A DNA stretch of 18,760 nt, taken from NCBI GenBank assembly GCA_001897035.1, contig MKRS01000128.1:1-18760 (forward strand), written 5' to 3'. This DNA is from Bacteroidales bacterium 45-6. Lineage in GTDB: Bacteria > Bacteroidota > Bacteroidia > Bacteroidales > Dysgonomonadaceae. Position 1 is the first letter of the stretch. Every line of letters starts with the position of its first letter. The notes below the pieces were generated by a model. It had not been told where the DNA came from. It did not search any database and worked only from the letters and a program-made list of their open reading frames with translations. A program made the translations under genes and the position numbers. Of the stretch, positions 14,194 through 18,760 are shown one piece after another.

Positions 14194-15182
14194 GTATTTG
14201 GCTGAATTATAGCGAAGATGAAAAAATGGTTTTGCTACAACAAACAGCAGTGGCCAGAAAAATTTCAGCAGAACAGGCAATTGAAAAGGATTGGTGGGTA
14301 ACGGCCATTTTGGTAGCATTGTCAAAATCTTCGTGGGCGGATTTTTTGCAATTCAAGGGCGGAACTTCCCTCAGTAAAGCGTGGGGATTGATTAGTCGCT
14401 TCAGTGAAGATATAGATTTGACTATAAGTCGTTCGTTTTTCGATCTACCTGAAGAAACCAATCAGCAACGAACAAAAATTCGCCGAGAAGCTTTCCATTA
14501 CATAGAAGAGAAGTTGCTCCCCGAGTTAGATAGCATACTTTCTTCAGAAGGAATAACAGGTTATAAAGTTGAGCTTGTTACAAAAAACAGTAGCGATATG
14601 GTAACTTTAGTAGAAGTAAAATACAAAAGTATTCTTCCGACTAAAATAGATTACCTCCTTCCGGTTGTCAAGATTGAGTTCAGTGCCATGTCTCTTGACG
14701 AGCCGTTTGAAAATCGAGAAATTGCAACGCTTATCCATTCCCGGTTTCCTGAAATTGATAGCGAAATAAAGTCACTTTTTAAGTCTGTATTGCCGGAACG
14801 CACCTTTTTGGAAAAAATATTCTTGTTGCACGAGGAGTATCAAAAGGAAAATCCACGCACGGATAGGATGTCAAGACATTTATACGATTTGGAAAAGATG
14901 ATGGATAGCTCTTTCGCTCAATCAGCGTTGCAAGATACGGACTTATACAAAGCCGTTGTCAATCATCGTCAAAAGTTCAACAGCATAAAGGATGTTGACT
15001 ATACAACACACGAACCTGCTCAGATCCGGATTTGTCCTCCCGACCACTTGATGGGGAGTTGGAGAAAAGATTACGAAAACATGAAAGAGAGTTTCATTTA
15101 TGATAAAGACAAAAAAACATTCGATAAAATTATCGAGAGGATGGAAGAGCTTACCGACAGGATAAGAAAAATCAACCTATAA
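14190..15182 (+). CDS. AbiEii-type nucleotidyltransferase toxin (330 aa)
   Basis: This is the toxin of an AbiE pair, a nucleotidyltransferase of the DNA polymerase beta fold that blocks growth, which in phage infection gives abortive infection. The signature is QFKGGTSLSKAWG (GGTS at about 57-60) followed by RFSEDIDLTI (70-79, with the two metal-binding acids of D-x-D, as SEDID). I start at ATG 14190 (MSIWLNYSEDEK), which overlaps the antitoxin stop and matches the usual N-terminus; an earlier in-frame ATG at 14145 would overlap by 49 nt and is less likely. Length fits the family. The stop shares a base with the next start (TAATG), so the DUF4391 gene is coupled to it. Confidence 0.85.
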   Translation: MSIWLNYSEDEKMVLLQQTAVARKISAEQAIEKDWWVTAILVALSKSSWADFLQFKGGTSLSKAWGLISRFSEDIDLTISRSFFDLPEETNQQRTKIRREAFHYIEEKLLPELDSILSSEGITGYKVELVTKNSSDMVTLVEVKYKSILPTKIDYLLPVVKIEFSAMSLDEPFENREIATLIHSRFPEIDSEIKSLFKSVLPERTFLEKIFLLHEEYQKENPRTDRMSRHLYDLEKMMDSSFAQSALQDTDLYKAVVNHRQKFNSIKDVDYTTHEPAQIRICPPDHLMGSWRKDYENMKESFIYDKDKKTFDKIIERMEELTDRIRKINL

Positions 15183-15925
15183 TGATAGAGTACTTCAACA
15201 TACCGTCCGGGGCATTAATCAACACGCCTATCAGCAAAAAACTTTTTGCCGAGAAAGCACCTTTGTCTTCCGGGGAAAAACGGTTGTTGCGTGAAGAGAT
15301 AGAAAAGCTCACGATGAAAGGTTTATTGCAGACCCGCACCATTGGATTGGCTGCATACATGGATGATGAACAGGCTTACGACCAAATCATCATTGCCGAA
15401 GTAAGTATCAAGAATCCGGCTAAAGCGATGCCGGTAGCTACCATGGTACAGAAAGCCTTTCCGGCTTCGATGTTTTTAGTGATTCAGTGTGGCGAAAGTT
15501 TTTGCGTGAATTGGTGCGTAAAACGAATCAATCAGGCGGATAGAACAAGGCGGGTGATGGAAGAACAACAAATAACCCGTTTCTTTGTACCTGAAGGCGA
15601 CGATAGCATTATTTGTGCTTGGTTGCCTTCGTTGGATATAGCACGCATCCGCTGCAATTCACTGAAAGAACTATTCGAAGCCTTGGCAAACCGCCTGTTG
15701 ATGCTGGCAGTTTCCGACGAGGCAGGTATCTATCTCGAAAGCGACAGGCAGAAAACAGAGCAATACCGTGTCTTGCTGGAACAGTTAAATACCAACCGCA
15801 TGGAACAAAAACGAATAACCGCTGAAGTAAAAGCGGAAACGCAATTCAACCTCCGTTTAAAGCTGACAACAAAACTGAAAGAGTTACAACAACAAGAAAA
15901 AATATTGAAAAATCAATTGATATAG
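15182..15925 (+). CDS. DUF4391-domain protein of the type III restriction locus (247 aa)
   Basis: This protein has a DUF4391-like pattern: an opening YFNIPSGALINTPISKKLFAE, a strand region QIIIAEVSIKNPAK, then FLVIQCGESFCVNWCVKRINQ, and a long charged C-terminal coiled coil (about 195-247). DUF4391 proteins are typically found next to SNF2-like helicases and type III mod/res genes, and I know no established activity for them. It begins on the last base of the toxin stop codon and ends 2 nt before the mod gene, so it is firmly in the operon. A likely role is as an accessory or bridging subunit between helicase and Mod/Res; this is inference. There is no membrane segment. Confidence 0.75.
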   Translation: MIEYFNIPSGALINTPISKKLFAEKAPLSSGEKRLLREEIEKLTMKGLLQTRTIGLAAYMDDEQAYDQIIIAEVSIKNPAKAMPVATMVQKAFPASMFLVIQCGESFCVNWCVKRINQADRTRRVMEEQQITRFFVPEGDDSIICAWLPSLDIARIRCNSLKELFEALANRLLMLAVSDEAGIYLESDRQKTEQYRVLLEQLNTNRMEQKRITAEVKAETQFNLRLKLTTKLKELQQQEKILKNQLI

Positions 15926-15927
15926 CT

Positions 15928-17845
15928 ATGCAAAAGACAATCATACCCCAAGCAGAAAGCAAAAGTGCAGACTTGATTGCACAAAATTTGGAACAACTCA
16001 AACAGATTTTCCCTGAAGTAGTCAAAGAGGGAAAGGTTGATTTTGAAGCCTTGAACGATCTGTTGGGCAACTATGGCGACACTGCCGAAGAGCGTTTTGC
16101 CCTCAATTGGGCAGGCAAAGCCAACGCACGCCGTGAAGCACAAAAGCGAAGCACCGGCACACTGCGCCCTTGCCCCGAAGAGAGCGTGGATTGGGATACG
16201 ACCGACAATCTCTACATTGAAGGCGACAACCTGGAGGTGTTAAAGCTGCTGCAAAAGAGCTACCATAGCCGTGTAAAGATGATTTACATTGACCCACCCT
16301 ACAACACCGGGAAAGACTTTGTGTATAAGGATAAACCTGGAGCTGACGGGGCAAGATAAAAAACTCTCTACCAACACCGAGAGCGACGGTCGCTACCACT
16401 CCAACTGGCTGAATATGATGTATCCGAGATTGAAGCTGGCTCGTAATTTACTGACAGATGATGGCGTGATCTTTATTTCAATTGATGATAATGAAGTGGC
16501 TAACTTGAGGAAGATTTGTGATGAGATTTTTGGGGAGGAGAATTTTGTTGATTGCCTGAAATGGAAACGCAAAAAACAACCTTCTTTTTTAGCAAAACAT
16601 ACAGCACAGGTTATGGAGTATATTTTGGTTTATGGGAAAAATGCACATTTTTTAGAAAAACTATCAATTGAAGGAACTTCGGATTCTACTAAGAAAGTAG
16701 TCAATCTTACAAATCAGTACTCTGAAAGAATTTTCCCCAAGGGAGTTTTAGTAAAAATTGGAGAAGAAGGAGTTTTACCAAAAGGGAAATACTTAATAAA
16801 GTCAATGAGTATCGAATATATGGACGATGTCGCTTATAGAAACGGGAAAACAATAAATGAAGTTAGAGTAAATGCTCAATTTTCTGTTTCACAAGAAAAA
16901 ATTAACGAATATGTTTTAAATGAATTATTATTCATAACGGCAAATAAAGGTTTGAGGAGAGATGTAGGGCAAGATGAAATTGGAAAACGAAAATCAATCA
17001 CAGACCTTTTGTTAGATTGGGGTGATAATCAAGATAGCGACAACGAAATTAAAAGTTTATTTAACAAAAGTTATTTTGACTATACTAAACCGACTAAACT
17101 TTTATCAAACTTGGTAAAATCAAATTTTACAGAAGCTTCCATTATCCTCGACTTCTTCTCCGGCTCTGCTACCACCGCTCATGCTGTGATGCAGCTCAAC
17201 GCTGAAGATGGTGGCAATCGCAAATATATCTGCGTGCAGCTGCCCGAAGTTACGCCCGAAGAGAGCGAAGCACGCAAGGCTGGTTATACCACCATTCCCG
17301 AAATAGCCAAAGAACGCATTCGCCGTGCCGGTAAAAAAATACTCGAAGAACAAAAAGCAAAAGCCGAGAAAGAAGGTAATCTATTTACCGAAGAAGAACC
17401 AAATAAACTTGACACCGGTTTTAAAGTCTTCAAACTTGACAGTTCGAATATCAATGCCTGGGATAGCGATCCTGATAATCTGGAGACTGCGCTCAATAAA
17501 TCCTTGTTCAACATCAAAGAGGATAGAAGCGAAGACGATCTGTTATACGAGATATTGATCAAGTACGGCATAGAACTGACCGAAAAGATTAAACGTCACA
17601 CCATAGATGGAAAAACAGTCTACGAAATGGGAGCCGGCTCGTTGATTGTCTGCTTGGCAGACAGTCTATCCACGGCAGTTGCCGACGGTATCGGCAAGCT
17701 CTATAAAGAGGTTAGCCCCGAAGGTATAGACGGCAACTGCCGAGTGGTATTCAAAGAAGCAGGATTCAATGGTTCGGATGAAGTGAAAACCAATACGCTG
17801 CTGATCCTGAAACAGCATGGTATTACAAATGTGGCAAGCGTATAA
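15928..17845 (+). pseudogene. mod: Type III DNA methyltransferase (Mod), frameshifted
   Basis: The product would be the modification and recognition subunit of a type III restriction system, an adenine-N6 methyltransferase of the beta class. The first frame runs 15928-16359 and contains DPPYNTGKDF (Asp122-Tyr125), then ends in KPGADGAR and TAA. The second frame resumes with LELTGQDKKLSTNTESDGR and runs to 17845, with GRYHSNWLNMMYPRLKLARNLL, the target recognition region, and the SAM-binding motif DFFSGSATT at 17150. Homologues, from memory, have about NFxDNxxNY between YKD and LELTGQ; its loss implies a deletion of about 23 or 26 nt, which also moves the frame by the amount seen. The recognition region (about 16555-17140) is markedly more AT-rich than either flank, consistent with exchange of specificity. 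The product should be inactive. Confidence 0.85.
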
Positions 17846-17858
17846 AGAGAGGAACTGT

Positions 17859-18760
17859 ATGACTAAAAACATGACATTAAAATTCGAGAGCCACCTCGAA
17901 TATCAAGACGACGCAGTAAATAGTATCTGCGATATATTTGAAGGCGAAGAGATTTTCCAAAGCAATTTCTCTATCACGCCCATCAAGGGAGAAGAAAGTT
18001 CGCTATGGAAAAGCGCTACTATCGGTATCGGCAACTCTTTAAAAATGATTGAGGAAGATATGCTTGCCAATATCCAACGTATTCAGTTGCGTAACGGCGT
18101 GCCGCAATCGACCGCCGAGAGTTTCAAGAAAGAGGGAATGAACTTCTCCGTAGAAATGGAGACAGGGACAGGTAAAACCTACGTCTATCTGAAAACGATC
18201 TTTGAACTCAATAAGCGTTACGGTTTTACCAAGTTTATCATTGTAGTGCCGAGCATCGCCATCAAAGAGGGTACATACAAATCCTTACAGATCACCAAAG
18301 AGCACTTCAAAAGCGAATACGAGAATGTAGTGTACGATTATTTTGTGTACGATGCCGCCAAATTAGAGCAAGTACGCTCGTTTGCCACGGGTGACAGTAT
18401 TCAGATTATGGTGATCAATATTGATGCATTCCGCAAAAGTTTCGAAAGTGAAGATGAAAACAGCAAGTCAAACATTATCCACCGTTACAACGATAAGTTG
18501 GGCTACAAACCCATCGACCTGATTAAAGAAACGAATCCGATAGTGATTATCGACGAACCGCAAAGTGTGGATAATACCGACAAAGCGAAAGAAGCTATCG
18601 CTGCGCTCAATCCGCTCTGCTGTTTGCGCTATTCTGCCACACACCGCACACCTTACAACATGATGTATAAGCTCGATTCGGTGGATGCTTACGAACTGAA
18701 ATTGGTGAAACAGATTGAAGTGGCTACCGCTTCTGTGGAAGGCTTCCAAAACGATGCGTA
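17859..18760 (+). CDS. res: Type III restriction enzyme Res subunit, partial (first 300 aa)
   Basis: This is the translocase and endonuclease subunit of a type III restriction enzyme. The reading frame is open from ATG 17859 to the end of the window and continues beyond it. It begins MTKNMTLKFESHLEYQDDAV, the usual start where the helicase-type Res recognises Mod and DNA. Walker A is METGTGKT (100-107), the DExx-box is IDEPQ (231-235) and motif III is YSATHRT (258-264). The nuclease domain (PD-x-D/E-x-K, near the C-terminus) lies outside the window. It is preceded by a good Shine-Dalgarno-like AGAGAGGA, rare among its neighbours, 14 nt after the mod stop. With mod broken the complex probably cannot form, so this copy may be idle. 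Confidence 0.9.
   Translation, partial: MTKNMTLKFESHLEYQDDAVNSICDIFEGEEIFQSNFSITPIKGEESSLWKSATIGIGNSLKMIEEDMLANIQRIQLRNGVPQSTAESFKKEGMNFSVEMETGTGKTYVYLKTIFELNKRYGFTKFIIVVPSIAIKEGTYKSLQITKEHFKSEYENVVYDYFVYDAAKLEQVRSFATGDSIQIMVINIDAFRKSFESEDENSKSNIIHRYNDKLGYKPIDLIKETNPIVIIDEPQSVDNTDKAKEAIAALNPLCCLRYSATHRTPYNMMYKLDSVDAYELKLVKQIEVATASVEGFQNDA

Noticed and set aside
16289..16375. Programmed ribosomal frameshift joining the two mod frames
   Set aside because: The first frame ends at TAA 16357-16359, before the A-run. No slippery heptamer precedes the stop, and conserved residues of the family appear to be missing, so a deletion explains it better.

Overview
The window looks like the genome of a Bacteroidales bacterium (Bacteroides, Parabacteroides or a relative). 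The signs are several TAnnTTTG promoter -7 boxes (4350, 2633, 10009, 13522), few Shine-Dalgarno sequences, and two tyrosine integrases of the type common in that group. It is an accessory region, with no housekeeping gene, rRNA or intact tRNA. Every call was made by reading the sequence; no database was searched.

Left part (1-1867): the right end of one integrative element. It holds a small, probably truncated ORF (239-367), a tyrosine integrase read leftwards (383-1615), integrase-type repeats (1631-1784), a perfect hairpin (1800-1831) and the 13-bp sequence GCGGTATGGACGG (1855-1867).

Middle part (1855-9525): a compact AT-rich element of about 7.65 kb bounded by two direct copies of that 13-mer. 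Just inside both ends lie paired CGTCCCT repeats with a 12-bp period. It carries a small membrane protein, an XRE regulator divergent from a 553-aa protein with a possible nuclease C-terminus, a gene II/X-like replication protein, about 690 bp of non-coding DNA with a hairpin, a three-gene cassette (zinc ribbon, membrane-anchored beta domain, GIY-YIG nuclease), an excisionase-like protein and an integrase. I see no relaxase, capsid or morphogenesis gene, so it resembles a satellite or an integrating plasmid-like element.

Right part (9526-18760, open at the right edge): about 560 bp of repeats and palindromes, possibly the left end of a third element, then a defence island on the plus strand. 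The order is XRE regulator, SNF2-type helicase, AbiEi-like antitoxin and AbiEii toxin (with their own promoter and operator at 13500-13555), DUF4391 protein, type III methyltransferase (Mod) and type III Res helicase-nuclease (cut by the window end). The genes abut or overlap (ATGA at 14190, TAATG at 15180) and look like one transcription unit with an internal toxin-antitoxin promoter. The mod gene is frameshifted just after its DPPY motif, apparently by a short deletion, so the restriction-modification part is probably switched off in this copy although Res reads intact as far as it can be seen.
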